Below are positions 45,682-53,790 of a stretch of 64,000 nt of DNA, piece by piece. The DNA comes from Deinobacterium chartae (GTDB lineage Bacteria; Deinococcota; Deinococci; Deinococcales; Deinococcaceae): the NCBI RefSeq assembly GCF_014202645.1, contig NZ_JACHHG010000012.1:1-64000 (forward strand). The letters are read 5' to 3'. The notes under the pieces are model-generated. The model had not been told where the DNA came from. It was given only the letters and a program-made list of their open reading frames with translations, and searched no databases. The position numbers and the translations under genes were made by a program. The stretch's first letter is position 1; every line of letters begins with the position of its first letter.

Positions 45682-47361
45682 TTATTCGAGCACCGCACCG
45701 CGCGAACCGCTGGTCACCAGTCGCGCGTAACGCTTGAGCCACTTGCCGGGAATCTCCTTGACCACCGGTTTCCACTCGCGGCGCCGCGCCTCGAGCTCCT
45801 CGTCGGACACCAGCATCTCGAGGATGCCCTTGTCCATGTCCACCCGGATGCGGTCGCCGTCGCGCACCAGCGCGATCGGACCGCCCGCCGCCGCCTCGGG
45901 CGAGATGTGACCGATCGAGCCGCCGCGGGTCGCTCCGGAGAAGCGGCCGTCGGTCAGCAGCAGCACGGTCTCGCCCAGTCCCATGCCCTGGATGTTGGCG
46001 GTGGGGGAGAGCATCTCCTGCATGCCCGGGCCGCCCTTGGGGCCCTCGTAACGGATGACCACCACGTGCCCGGCGCGCACCCGGCCGCCCAGGATGCCCT
46101 CGTTGGCCGCCTCCATCGAGTCAAAGCAGATCGCCCCGCCCTCGAACTGGCGCATGGACTCCACCACGCCCGCGTATTTCACCACGCCGCCTTCGGGGGC
46201 GAGGTTGCCAAACAGCATCTTCAGGCCGCCGGTCTTGCTGTACGGCTGCTCGAAGCTGCGCACCACCGCGCCGTCGGGCTCGGGCGCGTCCTGGCAGTTC
46301 TCCTCGAGGGTGCGCCCGGTGACCGTGATGCAGCCGCGGTGCATCACGCCCTCGTGCTTGAACAGTTCGCGCAAAATCGTGTTGACCCCGCCGACCTCCT
46401 CGAGGTTCTGGATGTGGTAGTGGCTGCTGGGTGCGATCTTGCACAGGTTGGGCACGCGGTCGCTGAGGGTGTTCAGCCGCTCGAGCGGGTAGTCCACCCC
46501 GATCTCGTGCGCGATGGCGATGGTGTGCAGCACCGTGTTGGTCGAGCCGCCCATCGCCATGTCCAGCGCGAAGGCGTTGTCCAGGCTCTCGGGGGTCACG
46601 ATGTCGCGCGGAGTGATGCCCAGCTCGAGCAGCTTCATCACCTGCGCGGCGGCGGCGCGGGCCAGCTCGAGGCGGCGCGGGTCGGTCGCCAAGATGGTGC
46701 CGTTGCCGGGCAGGGCCAGGCCCAGGGCCTCGCACAGGCAGTTCATCGAGTTGGCGGTGAACATGCCCGAGCACGATCCACAGGTCGGGCAGGCCACTTC
46801 CTCGAGTTCTTGCAGCTGCGCGGCCGACATGCGCCCGGCCTTGTAGGCCCCCACGCCCTCGAACACGCTGGCGAGGTCCACCGCCTTGCCCTCTTTGGTG
46901 AGGCCCTGGCTCATCGGACCGCCCGAGATGAAGATGGTGGGGATGTCGCAGCGCATCGCGCCCATCAGCATGCCCGGCACGATCTTGTCGCAGTTGGGAA
47001 TGCAGATCAGCGCGTCGAACTGGTGGGCCTGCACCACGGTCTCGACCGAGTCGGCGATCAGTTCTCTCGAGGGCAGCGAGTACTTCATGCCGCCGTGACC
47101 CATCGCGATGCCGTCGTCCACGCCGATGGTGTTGAACTCGAACGGGATGCCGCCCGCCGCGCGCACCGCCTCCTTGACCACCCGGCCGAACTCCTGCAGG
47201 TGCACGTGCCCGGGAATGATGTCGATGTACGAGTTGGCGATGGCAATGAACGGTTTCTGGAAGTCGCTCTCCCGGTGAATCACGCCGGTGGCGCGCAGCA
47301 GGCTGCGGTGAGGAGCGCGTTCAAAGCCGTCTTTGATGATCTTGGAGCGGTGCTGTGTCAC
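45682..47361 (-). CDS. ilvD: dihydroxy-acid dehydratase
   Basis: 559 residues from GTG 47361. The iron-sulfur cysteines are visible in [14 protein letters not shown] and [27 protein letters not shown]-type sequence ([13 protein letters not shown]) and the C-terminal [20 protein letters not shown] are typical. It dehydrates 2,3-dihydroxy acids to the 2-oxo acids of the isoleucine, valine and leucine pathways. It is separate from the ilvBNC operon, downstream of a phosphodiesterase-like gene on the same strand, with a long inverted repeat between them. Confidence 0.97.
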   Translation of the reverse strand: MTQHRSKIIKDGFERAPHRSLLRATGVIHRESDFQKPFIAIANSYIDIIPGHVHLQEFGRVVKEAVRAAGGIPFEFNTIGVDDGIAMGHGGMKYSLPSRELIADSVETVVQAHQFDALICIPNCDKIVPGMLMGAMRCDIPTIFISGGPMSQGLTKEGKAVDLASVFEGVGAYKAGRMSAAQLQELEEVACPTCGSCSGMFTANSMNCLCEALGLALPGNGTILATDPRRLELARAAAAQVMKLLELGITPRDIVTPESLDNAFALDMAMGGSTNTVLHTIAIAHEIGVDYPLERLNTLSDRVPNLCKIAPSSHYHIQNLEEVGGVNTILRELFKHEGVMHRGCITVTGRTLEENCQDAPEPDGAVVRSFEQPYSKTGGLKMLFGNLAPEGGVVKYAGVVESMRQFEGGAICFDSMEAANEGILGGRVRAGHVVVIRYEGPKGGPGMQEMLSPTANIQGMGLGETVLLLTDGRFSGATRGGSIGHISPEAAAGGPIALVRDGDRIRVDMDKGILEMLVSDEELEARRREWKPVVKEIPGKWLKRYARLVTSGSRGAVLE

Positions 47362-47378
47362 GGAAAATTACCTCGAGG

Positions 47379-47470
47379 ACAGGTGAAAGGATGGAAAAAA
47401 CGGGGCGGGTGAAACTGGGGCAGGAGCGGCGGGCAACTTCGGAAAACGGGTCTTGGTTCCTTTCACCTGT
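47379..47470 (-). repeat. inverted repeat in the ilvD 5' region
   Basis: ACAGGTGAAAGGA (47379-47391) and TCCTTTCACCTGT (47458-47470) pair perfectly over 13 bp across a 66-base inner region. It fills the gap between the upstream gene's stop and the ilvD start. The core GGTGAAAGGA also recurs in the hairpin after ilvD. Function unknown; possible terminator for the upstream gene or a leader control element. Confidence 0.7.
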
Positions 47471-47476
47471 GCCGGC

Positions 47477-48202
47477 TCACTCCTGCTCGAGGCCGAGGCG
47501 CAGGTGCCGGGCTTCTTTGGGGCCGTGCGGAGCGTGCGCCTCGGCCCAGCGGGCAGCGGCCTCGACGTCGTAGGCGACCCGGCGAAAGGTCACGCTCCAG
47601 GCCCCGTCGCGGCGCTCGAGGGCGATCCAGCGGGCCCAGGCGCTGCCGTCCTTGGGCCGCGAGACCGGCCCGGCGTTCACGAAAGCGCGGCCCTCGACCT
47701 CGAGGAAGCGTTCCTGGTGCGTGTGCCCCACCACGAACACCTTCGCCTCGGGAAAGGCGCGGGCCCGCTCGAGCAGTTCGGCCGGGCGCGCCGGGCGGTA
47801 GCCGCCCTTCTTCTTGCGCTCGGTGAACATCAAAGGCTCCCAGGCGCTCTCCAACGAGCCGTGCGCCACCACGATCTCGCCCCCGACCGCTTCCAGGGTC
47901 AGCGGCAGTGCGCCCAAGGCCTCGACCGGTTCGGGGCCGGTCTGCTCGAGCACCCAGGCGCGGTACTGCTCGGCCTTGTCGCCGTTTTCCACCATCTGGG
48001 CAATGCGCTCGTCGGTGTTGCCGCGCACGCCGCGAATGCCGAGGTCGCGCTGGATCCGCCACGCGCCGGCCGGGTCGGCCCCACCCCAGATCTGGTCTCC
48101 CAGGTTCAGGATCTCGCCGGGCTTGAACTCGCGGATGTCGGCCAAAACGGCCTCGAGGGCGAAGCGGTTGCCGTGGACGTCGGAAAAGATGGCGATTTTC
48201 AT
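47477..48202 (-). CDS. YfcE/COG0622-like metallophosphoesterase
   Basis: 241 residues. The calcineurin-like metal-binding motifs are FSDVHGN, LNLGDQIWGG, VRGNTDE (Asn in the GNxD/E position), VVAHGS and VVGHTHQERFL. Members are phosphodiesterases, often of broad specificity in vitro. ATG 48202 is five bases from a TACCCT box. It lies between leuA and ilvD on the same strand but probably starts its own transcript. Confidence 0.9.
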   Translation of the reverse strand: MKIAIFSDVHGNRFALEAVLADIREFKPGEILNLGDQIWGGADPAGAWRIQRDLGIRGVRGNTDERIAQMVENGDKAEQYRAWVLEQTGPEPVEALGALPLTLEAVGGEIVVAHGSLESAWEPLMFTERKKKGGYRPARPAELLERARAFPEAKVFVVGHTHQERFLEVEGRAFVNAGPVSRPKDGSAWARWIALERRDGAWSVTFRRVAYDVEAAARWAEAHAPHGPKEARHLRLGLEQE

Positions 48203-48303
48203 GGCTCAGGGTAGCAGGGAAGAGGTCAGAGGACCGTTAGAAGCGGTCATGGAAGCGTTATCGGTCATGGAGACCTGCCGCACGCACCGCTGCTCGCTGC
48301 CGT

Positions 48304-49866
48304 TCATGGCGTCTGCTCGACCGGAACCTTGGCCTTGGTCTGCCCCGCCACGATCTGGTTGATGGTGTGCAACCACGCCCGCGCGCTCGCCTCGACCACG
48401 TCGGTCGCAAGGCCAATGCCGGCGACACTCATGCCGCCGTAGCGGGCACTCACGCTCACCTCGCCGAGCGCCTCGCTGCCGCGGGTGACGCTCTGGATGC
48501 GGTAGGTCTCGAGGGTCGGATTCAGGCCCGTCGCCTCGGTGATCGCGTTGAACGCGGCGGCGACCGGGCCATCGCCGGTCGAGGCTGCCTCGCGCACCCC
48601 GTTGGGCGTTTGCAGGCGCACGGTCGCCATGGGGGTCACGTGCGTGCCCGAGAGGACCTGCAAGCTCTCGAGGCTGAAGGTCTGGGTGATCTCGCTGCCC
48701 GCTTCCACCAGGGCGCGCAGGTCGTCGGCGTAGATCTGGCCCTTGCGGTCGGCCAGCTCCTTGAAGCGCACGAACAGCGCGTTGATGGCCTCGTCGTTCA
48801 GGCCGTGGTCTCCGACCCCGCCGTCCGAGACGTAGCCCAAGTCGGCCAGGGCCTTGCGGAACGCGGCGCGACCGCTGTGCTTGCCCATCACCATGACCGC
48901 TGCCTCGCGCCCGACCAGCTCGGCGTTCATGATCTCGTAGGTTTCCTTGTGCTTCAGCACGCCGTCTTGGTGAATGCCGCTCTCGTGCGCGAAGGCGTTG
49001 TCCCCCACGATGGCCTTGTTGGGCGGCACGGGCATGCCGGTCAGGCGCGAGACCAGGCGCGACACCCGGTAGATCTCACGGGTGTTGATGCCGGTTTCGG
49101 CGCCGTAGTGGTCCTTGCGGGTGTGCAGGGCCATCACGACCTCCTCGAGGGAGGTGTTGCCCGCGCGCTCGCCGATACCGTTGATGGTGCACTCCACTTG
49201 CGTGGCGCCGTTTTCGATGGCGGCCAGCGAGTTGGCGGTCGCCATACCCAGGTCGTCGTGGCAGTGCGTGCTGATCTCGACTGGGCGGCCCTGCACGATC
49301 TCGTCGCGTACCCGGGCGATCAGGCGTCCGTACTCGACCGGGGTGCCGTAGCCGACCGTGTCGGGGATGTTGATGACGGTCGCTCCGGCCTCGATGGCGG
49401 CGCGGTACAGCCGAATCACAAAGTCAAAGTCGGCGCGCATGACGTCTTGACCGCTGAACTCCACGTCGTCGGTGAACTGGCGGGCGAGCTCAACGGCCCT
49501 GACCGAGGCCTCGAGGACCTCGTCGGGGGTCTTGCGCAGCATGTGCTGGATCTGCACCGCCGAGGCCGAGGTGAACACGTGAATACGGCTGCGCTGCGCG
49601 GTCTCGAGGGCCTGCGCGGCGCGCTCGATGTCGGCGCGCGCGGTGCGGGCCAGACCGCAGATCACCGGTCCGCGCACCTCGCGGGCGATGCGGGACACGC
49701 ATTCGAAATCACCCTCGCTGGTGATCGGGAAGCCCGCCTCGATCACGTCCACGCCCAGGCGCGCCAGGTGGTGCGCGATCTCGATTTTCTGGGTGTGGTT
49801 CAGGGCTACGCCGGGGGACTGCTCGCCGTCGCGCAGGGTGGTGTCGAAGATATGGATGCGGGTCAT
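48304..49866 (-). CDS. leuA: 2-isopropylmalate synthase
   Basis: 520 residues; ATG follows TAGGAGTACACC. Catalytic HMGL-like barrel: [15 protein letters not shown], the [16 protein letters not shown] strand, the metal-binding [15 protein letters not shown], and [16 protein letters not shown]. The C-terminal LeuA regulatory domain (about residues 390-510) is present, so leucine feedback inhibition is expected. It condenses acetyl-CoA with 2-oxoisovalerate, the first leucine-specific step. It is the last gene of the ilvBNC-leuA unit, after a 193-base spacer with a hairpin. Confidence 0.96.
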   Translation of the reverse strand: MTRIHIFDTTLRDGEQSPGVALNHTQKIEIAHHLARLGVDVIEAGFPITSEGDFECVSRIAREVRGPVICGLARTARADIERAAQALETAQRSRIHVFTSASAVQIQHMLRKTPDEVLEASVRAVELARQFTDDVEFSGQDVMRADFDFVIRLYRAAIEAGATVINIPDTVGYGTPVEYGRLIARVRDEIVQGRPVEISTHCHDDLGMATANSLAAIENGATQVECTINGIGERAGNTSLEEVVMALHTRKDHYGAETGINTREIYRVSRLVSRLTGMPVPPNKAIVGDNAFAHESGIHQDGVLKHKETYEIMNAELVGREAAVMVMGKHSGRAAFRKALADLGYVSDGGVGDHGLNDEAINALFVRFKELADRKGQIYADDLRALVEAGSEITQTFSLESLQVLSGTHVTPMATVRLQTPNGVREAASTGDGPVAAAFNAITEATGLNPTLETYRIQSVTRGSEALGEVSVSARYGGMSVAGIGLATDVVEASARAWLHTINQIVAGQTKAKVPVEQTP

Positions 49867-50059
49867 GGTGTACTCCTATCGGGAAATCAAGAGGCGGAGA
49901 AGTTTGAAGCTGTCCGTTTTGGGAGATCGGTTCGCAGTGCGAAGGCTGACGCGTTTGCTCGCGGGTCCTGCTCGGCGGCGAGAATTGATCACCCAAAACA
50001 GACAACCGGCCACTGCTCTTACCCCGATAGTCGTTCGTGCTTCGGGTCCGGGCGCAAGG
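49867..50059 (-). other. ilvC-leuA spacer with a hairpin
   Basis: 193 bases. CTGTCCGTTTTGGG (49910-49923) can pair with CCCAAAACAGACA (49992-50004): an 8-bp perfect core plus four more pairs after a mismatch, around a 68-base inner region. There is no T-run, so it is not a clear terminator; it may set leuA mRNA level or processing. No convincing leader peptide with a terminator was found. Confidence 0.5.
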
Positions 50060-51070
50060 TCATACTTCCAGTTCCTTCTTCTCGATGAACGGCATCATGT
50101 CGCGCAGGCGCTTGCCGACCACCTCGAGGGGGTGCTCGTTCATCTCGCTTCTCCAGCGCTTCATGTTGGGGTAGCCCTGCTGGGCCTCCTGCACGAATTC
50201 GCGGGCGAATTCGCCGCTGCGGATGCGCTCCAAGGCCTCGCGCATCGCCTGCTTCGAGGGCCCCGCCACGACCTTGGGTCCGGTCACGTAGTCGCCGTAC
50301 TCGGCGGTGTTCGAGATCGAGTGGCGCATGCCGGCGAAGCCCTTCTCGTAGATCAGGTCCACGATCAGCTTCACCTCGTGCAGGGTCTCGAAGTAGGCGA
50401 TTTCCGGCTGGTAGCCGGCTTCCACCAGGGTCTCGAAGCCGTTTTGGATCAGCTGGGTCAGGCCGCCGCACAGCACGGTCTGCTCGCCGAACAGGTCGGT
50501 CTCGGTCTCTTCTTGGAAGGTGGTCTCCAGCACGCCGGCGCGGGTGCAGCCGATGCCGCGCGCGTAGGCCAGGGCGATCTCGCGGGCCTTGCCGGTGGCG
50601 TCTTGATGAACCGCGAAGATGCCGGGCATGCCCGCGCCCTCCACGTACACGCGGCGCAGCATGTGGCCGGGGCCCTTGGGGGCCACCAGGAACACGTCCA
50701 CGTCGCTGGCGGGCTCCACCTGCTTGAAGTGCACGTTGAAGCCGTGCGCGAAGGCCAGCGCCTTGCCCGCTGCGAGGTTGGGGGCGACCGACTCGCGGTA
50801 GGTGGCCGCGATGTGCTCGTCGGGAATCAGGATCATCACCACGCTGGCTTCGCGGGTGGCCTCCTCGATGCTGGCGACCCGCAACCCGGCCTGCAGGGCC
50901 TTGGCCCTCGAGGCGCTGCCCTCGCGCAGACCGACGACCACGTCGATCCCGCTGTCCTTGAGGTTCTGGGCGTGAGCGTGCGCCTGCGAGCCGTAACCGA
51001 TGATGGCCACGGTGGTGTCCTCGAGGGGGCGCAGGGAAACGTCGGCGTCGTAGTACATTTTTGCGGGCAT
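50060..51070 (-). CDS. ilvC: ketol-acid reductoisomerase (NADP+)
   Basis: 336 residues, the short class I form. NAD(P)-binding [20 protein letters not shown] followed by [13 protein letters not shown], whose Ser residues usually favour [47 protein letters not shown]; and the metal-binding [15 protein letters not shown]. It isomerises and reduces acetolactate or acetohydroxybutyrate. It follows ilvN by 55 bases, with a ribosome site AAGGAG. Confidence 0.97.
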   Translation of the reverse strand: MPAKMYYDADVSLRPLEDTTVAIIGYGSQAHAHAQNLKDSGIDVVVGLREGSASRAKALQAGLRVASIEEATREASVVMILIPDEHIAATYRESVAPNLAAGKALAFAHGFNVHFKQVEPASDVDVFLVAPKGPGHMLRRVYVEGAGMPGIFAVHQDATGKAREIALAYARGIGCTRAGVLETTFQEETETDLFGEQTVLCGGLTQLIQNGFETLVEAGYQPEIAYFETLHEVKLIVDLIYEKGFAGMRHSISNTAEYGDYVTGPKVVAGPSKQAMREALERIRSGEFAREFVQEAQQGYPNMKRWRSEMNEHPLEVVGKRLRDMMPFIEKKELEV

Positions 51071-51125
51071 GGTGAACTCCTTGGGGTGAGAAGGCGAAAA
51101 GGGGACGGGGTTTGGTCGGAGGCGG

Positions 51126-51704
51126 TTACAGCGAGGCTTCCGCCGAGACTTCGGGGGTGATGAGCGGTTCGAGCGCGCGGCTGGGGCCGCCCGAGTACAC
51201 GTGCGAGGGAATGTCGGCGTTTGAACCGCGCGTTAAGGCCACCCGGCCGGTGCGCATGGTCTCCAGGATGCCGAAGTTGCGCATCTGCTCGATAAAGGCG
51301 GTGATCTTGCCCTCGTCGCCGGTGACCTCGAACACCAGCGCGTGGCGACCAACGTCCACGATGCGGGCGCGGAAATCCTCGGCGATCTGGCGCACCTCCA
51401 CGCGGTCCTCGGAGGTTTGCACGCGCACCTTGACCAGCACCAGCTCGCGGTCCACGAACTTCTCCTCCGAGTGGTCGATCACCCGGATGACGTCGTGCAG
51501 TTTCTCGAGCTGGCGGATCGCCTGGATCACGATGCCGCGGTCGCCCTGCACCACGAAGGTCATGCGCGACACGCCGGGGTGCTCGGTGGTGCCGACCGAG
51601 AGGCTCTTGATGTTGTAGCCGCGCCGTCCGAACAGGGCCGTGATGCGGGTCAGGACCCTGGGCTCGTCACGGACGATCACGGAGATCAGGTGGTCTGTGT
51701 TCAC
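51126..51704 (-). CDS. ilvN: acetolactate synthase small (regulatory) subunit
   Basis: 192 residues from GTG 51704, which overlaps the ilvB stop as GTGA. N-terminal ACT domain ([20 protein letters not shown], then [13 protein letters not shown]) with the Gly-rich valine-binding region, a second ferredoxin-like domain after residue 80, and a C-terminal extension of about 30 residues. It activates IlvB and gives valine feedback inhibition. It is translationally coupled to ilvB. Confidence 0.95.
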   Translation of the reverse strand: MNTDHLISVIVRDEPRVLTRITALFGRRGYNIKSLSVGTTEHPGVSRMTFVVQGDRGIVIQAIRQLEKLHDVIRVIDHSEEKFVDRELVLVKVRVQTSEDRVEVRQIAEDFRARIVDVGRHALVFEVTGDEGKITAFIEQMRNFGILETMRTGRVALTRGSNADIPSHVYSGGPSRALEPLITPEVSAEASL

Positions 51705-53377
51705 CGCGTTTCCTCTTTTCTGGGCTGGGCTTCCTGGGGATCGCGCTCGATCATGTCCTCGAGGGCCGCGCCGGCCGGGACCATCGGGTACACCGCGTGC
51801 TGGTTGGGCACCCGTGCCTCGAGCAGCGCCGGGCCTTCGCTGTTCAGCCACGCGTCCATCACGCTGCCCAGCTCCTGCTCGTTGGTGGCGCGGTAGCCGG
51901 GGATGCCGTAGGCGTCGGCCAGCTTGATGAAGTCCGGGTTCGAGTCGCCCAGCCACACCTCGCTGTAGCGCTCCTCGTGGAACAGCTCCTGCCACTGGCG
52001 CACCATGCCCAGGTACGAGTTGTTGATCACCGCGATCTTGACGCCGATGCCGTACTTGGTCAGGGTGGCGAGTTCCTGCGCGGTCATCTGAAAGCCGCCG
52101 TCTCCGGCGATCACCACGCTGCGCGATTCCGGGCAGGCCAGCTTGGCGCCGATGGCGGCCGGGAAGCCGAAGCCCATGGTGCCCAGACCGCCCGAGGTGA
52201 GCCAGCGGCGCGGCTTCTCGAAGCGGGCGAGCTGCGCGGCCAGCATCTGGTGCTGGCCCACGTCGGTGGACAGCACGTCATCGGGGTTCAGGCGGCTTAC
52301 GATCTCGCGGACCGCATACCCCGCACTCCAGGTGTCGTGGGTGATGGTGTTGGCGCGCCACACGTCGAGCTGCGCTTCCCATTCGGGCAGCGCGAAGGGC
52401 ACGGCGCGCTGGGTCAGCCAGCGCGCGGCGGCACCGGCGTCCCCGCGCACCGGGACGTGCGTGCGGATCAGTTTGCCGATCTCGGCGGCGTCCACGTCCA
52501 CGTGCACGATGCGGGCGTTGGGGGCAAAGCGCGAGGTCTTGCCGGTCACGCGGTCATCGAAGCGCAATCCCATGCCGACGATCAGGTCGGCTTCGGTGAT
52601 GGCGCGGTTGGCGGCCACGCTGCCGTGCATGCCGGGCATGCCCAGCCACAGCGGGTCCGAGGCGGGGAGAGTCCCCAGACCCATCAGGGTGGTGATGGTG
52701 GGCAGGCGCCAGGCGCGGGCAAAGGCGGTGACCTCAGCGGCAGCGTCTTGCGCGCCGCCGCCGAGCATCAGGACCGGACGGCGCGCGCTGCGGAGCGCCT
52801 CGAGGGCGGTCTCGAGCGCTTCCTCGCTGGGAGCGGGCGGGATCGGACGCGCGTGCGGGGTGGGGATCACGCCACCGAAGGCCTCGAGTTGCACGTCCTT
52901 GGGGATGTCAACCAGTACCGGTCCGGGGCGACCGCTGCGGGCGAGGCGCACCGCCTCGGCGATGACCCGGGGCAGCTCGTCGGCCGAGCGCACGAGGTAG
53001 TTGTGCTTGGTGACCGGCAGGGTGATGCCGGTGATGTCGGCTTCCTGGAAGGCGTCGGTGCCGATCAGGGGGCGGGCCACGTTACCGGTGATGGCCAGCA
53101 GCGGCACCGAGTCGAGCATGGCGTCGGCCAGGCCGGTCACCAAGTTGGTGGCACCGGGGCCCGAGGTTGCCAGGCACACGCCGACCTCTCCGGTGGCCTT
53201 GGCCCAGCCCTCGGCGGCGTGGGCGGCACCCTGCTCGTGGCGTACCAGGATGTGGCGAATCTCGGGAAAGCCGGTGAGGGCGTCGTACAGCGGAATGACC
53301 GCGCCGCCCGGATAACCGAAGATGGTCGTCAGGTTGTGCTGGATCAGCGTCTGGAGCAGGGCTTGGGCACCGTTCAT
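51701..53377 (-). CDS. ilvB: acetolactate synthase large (catalytic) subunit
   Basis: 558 residues from ATG 53377, preceded by AAGGAGA. ThDP-dependent enzyme: TIFGYPGGAVIPLYDAL, the catalytic Glu region LVRHEQGAAHAAEGWAKATG, LATSGPGATNLVTGLADAM, the FAD-linked middle domain, and the ThDP motif VIAGDGGFQMTAQELATL followed by NNSYLGMVRQWQ. It makes acetolactate or acetohydroxybutyrate from pyruvate. It is first gene of ilvBNC-leuA and controlled by the attenuator upstream. Confidence 0.97.
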   Translation of the reverse strand: MNGAQALLQTLIQHNLTTIFGYPGGAVIPLYDALTGFPEIRHILVRHEQGAAHAAEGWAKATGEVGVCLATSGPGATNLVTGLADAMLDSVPLLAITGNVARPLIGTDAFQEADITGITLPVTKHNYLVRSADELPRVIAEAVRLARSGRPGPVLVDIPKDVQLEAFGGVIPTPHARPIPPAPSEEALETALEALRSARRPVLMLGGGAQDAAAEVTAFARAWRLPTITTLMGLGTLPASDPLWLGMPGMHGSVAANRAITEADLIVGMGLRFDDRVTGKTSRFAPNARIVHVDVDAAEIGKLIRTHVPVRGDAGAAARWLTQRAVPFALPEWEAQLDVWRANTITHDTWSAGYAVREIVSRLNPDDVLSTDVGQHQMLAAQLARFEKPRRWLTSGGLGTMGFGFPAAIGAKLACPESRSVVIAGDGGFQMTAQELATLTKYGIGVKIAVINNSYLGMVRQWQELFHEERYSEVWLGDSNPDFIKLADAYGIPGYRATNEQELGSVMDAWLNSEGPALLEARVPNQHAVYPMVPAGAALEDMIERDPQEAQPRKEETR

Positions 53378-53390
53378 CGAGAGATCTCCT

Positions 53391-53501
53391 TCAAGAGGCG
53401 TGCCGCCAGCCCTGGTGGGCGTGGCGGCACGCAGCGGCGTCCTCGGCAGCACGAGAAGCTGCGGGGCGCATCCGGTTTGCCTGTTGGGCCGACATCTGCA
53501 T
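53391..53501 (-). CDS. candidate small ORF between the attenuator and ilvB
   Basis: A 36-codon frame from ATG 53501 with a good ribosome site upstream on the minus strand (AAAAGGAG, about nine bases away). It ends at TGA 53391-53393, which abuts the ilvB ribosome site. The peptide is Ala/Arg/His-rich and unrecognised. Its coding sequence contains an 11-bp hairpin (GCGTGCCGCCA...TGGCGGCACGC, 53398-53432). Translation through this frame would open that hairpin and deliver ribosomes next to ilvB, so it could act in translational coupling. Confidence 0.45.
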   Translation of the reverse strand: MQMSAQQANRMRPAASRAAEDAAACRHAHQGWRHAS

Positions 53502-53535
53502 GTGGGGACGTTCTCCTTTTCGTCGTGCTGGGGTC

Positions 53536-53621
53536 TAAAAAAATTCCCGGAACCTGTATGGGTTCCGGGAGTGGATCAGGTGAAACGGCAACGCCGCTAG
53601 CCTCGAGATCTCCCGGAGCCA
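53536..53621 (-). promoter_or_regulatory. ilvBNC-leuA attenuator (terminator and antiterminator)
   Basis: Read on the minus strand. Terminator: TCCCGGAACC, loop CATACA, GGTTCCGGGA, then AATTTTTTT (plus-strand 53536-53570). Antiterminator: GGCTCCGGGAG (plus 53611-53621), inside the leader-peptide gene, can pair with CTCCCGGAACC with one mismatch, using the terminator's left arm. The terminator arms CCCGGAACC/GGTTCCGGG are identical to those of the leuCDB attenuator. Confidence 0.85.
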
Positions 53622-53662
53622 GCTACTAGTAGTCGGATGACGATGTAGGCGTTGCGAGTCAT
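53597..53662 (-). CDS. ilv operon leader peptide
   Basis: A 21-residue frame from ATG 53662 to TAG 53597-53599. The central run is Ile-Val-Ile-Arg-Leu-Leu-Val (codons ATC GTC ATC CGA CTA CTA GTA), that is, the three branched-chain amino acids in one cluster, using the rare CTA and GTA codons. Followed by the antiterminator segment and terminator. There is no Shine-Dalgarno, and the -10 box ends seven bases before the ATG, so translation should start at the 5' end of the transcript. Confidence 0.87.
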   Translation of the reverse strand: MTRNAYIVIRLLVAGSGRSRG

Positions 53663-53669
53663 TTGGACC

Positions 53670-53699
53670 ACCTTAACAGCGGGTGCGGGCCGCTGTCAA
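53670..53699 (-). promoter_or_regulatory. promoter of the ilvBNC-leuA operon
   Basis: On the minus strand: -35 TTGACA (plus 53694-53699), 18-base spacer, -10 TAAGGT (plus 53670-53675), then seven bases to the leader ATG. A perfect -35 hexamer and the same promoter-to-ATG geometry as at leuCDB. Confidence 0.85.
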
Positions 53700-53790
53700 C
53701 GCGCCTCATCTATACAGAAGGGCTAACGGACGTTCACTGGAACGGCAAAAACGCGCCAGGAGACCGTAAGGGCGGAGCCGTAGGGGATGC

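Noticed and set aside
49867-50059. Possible third leader-peptide attenuator before leuA
   Set aside because: A frame with several Leu codons exists near the leuA start, but there is no promoter of the same quality, no T-tailed terminator and no exclusive pairing.
48367-50088. Plus-strand frame of 573 codons opposite leuA
   Set aside because: Antisense to a certain leuA and made of His/Val/Gly-rich low-complexity sequence.
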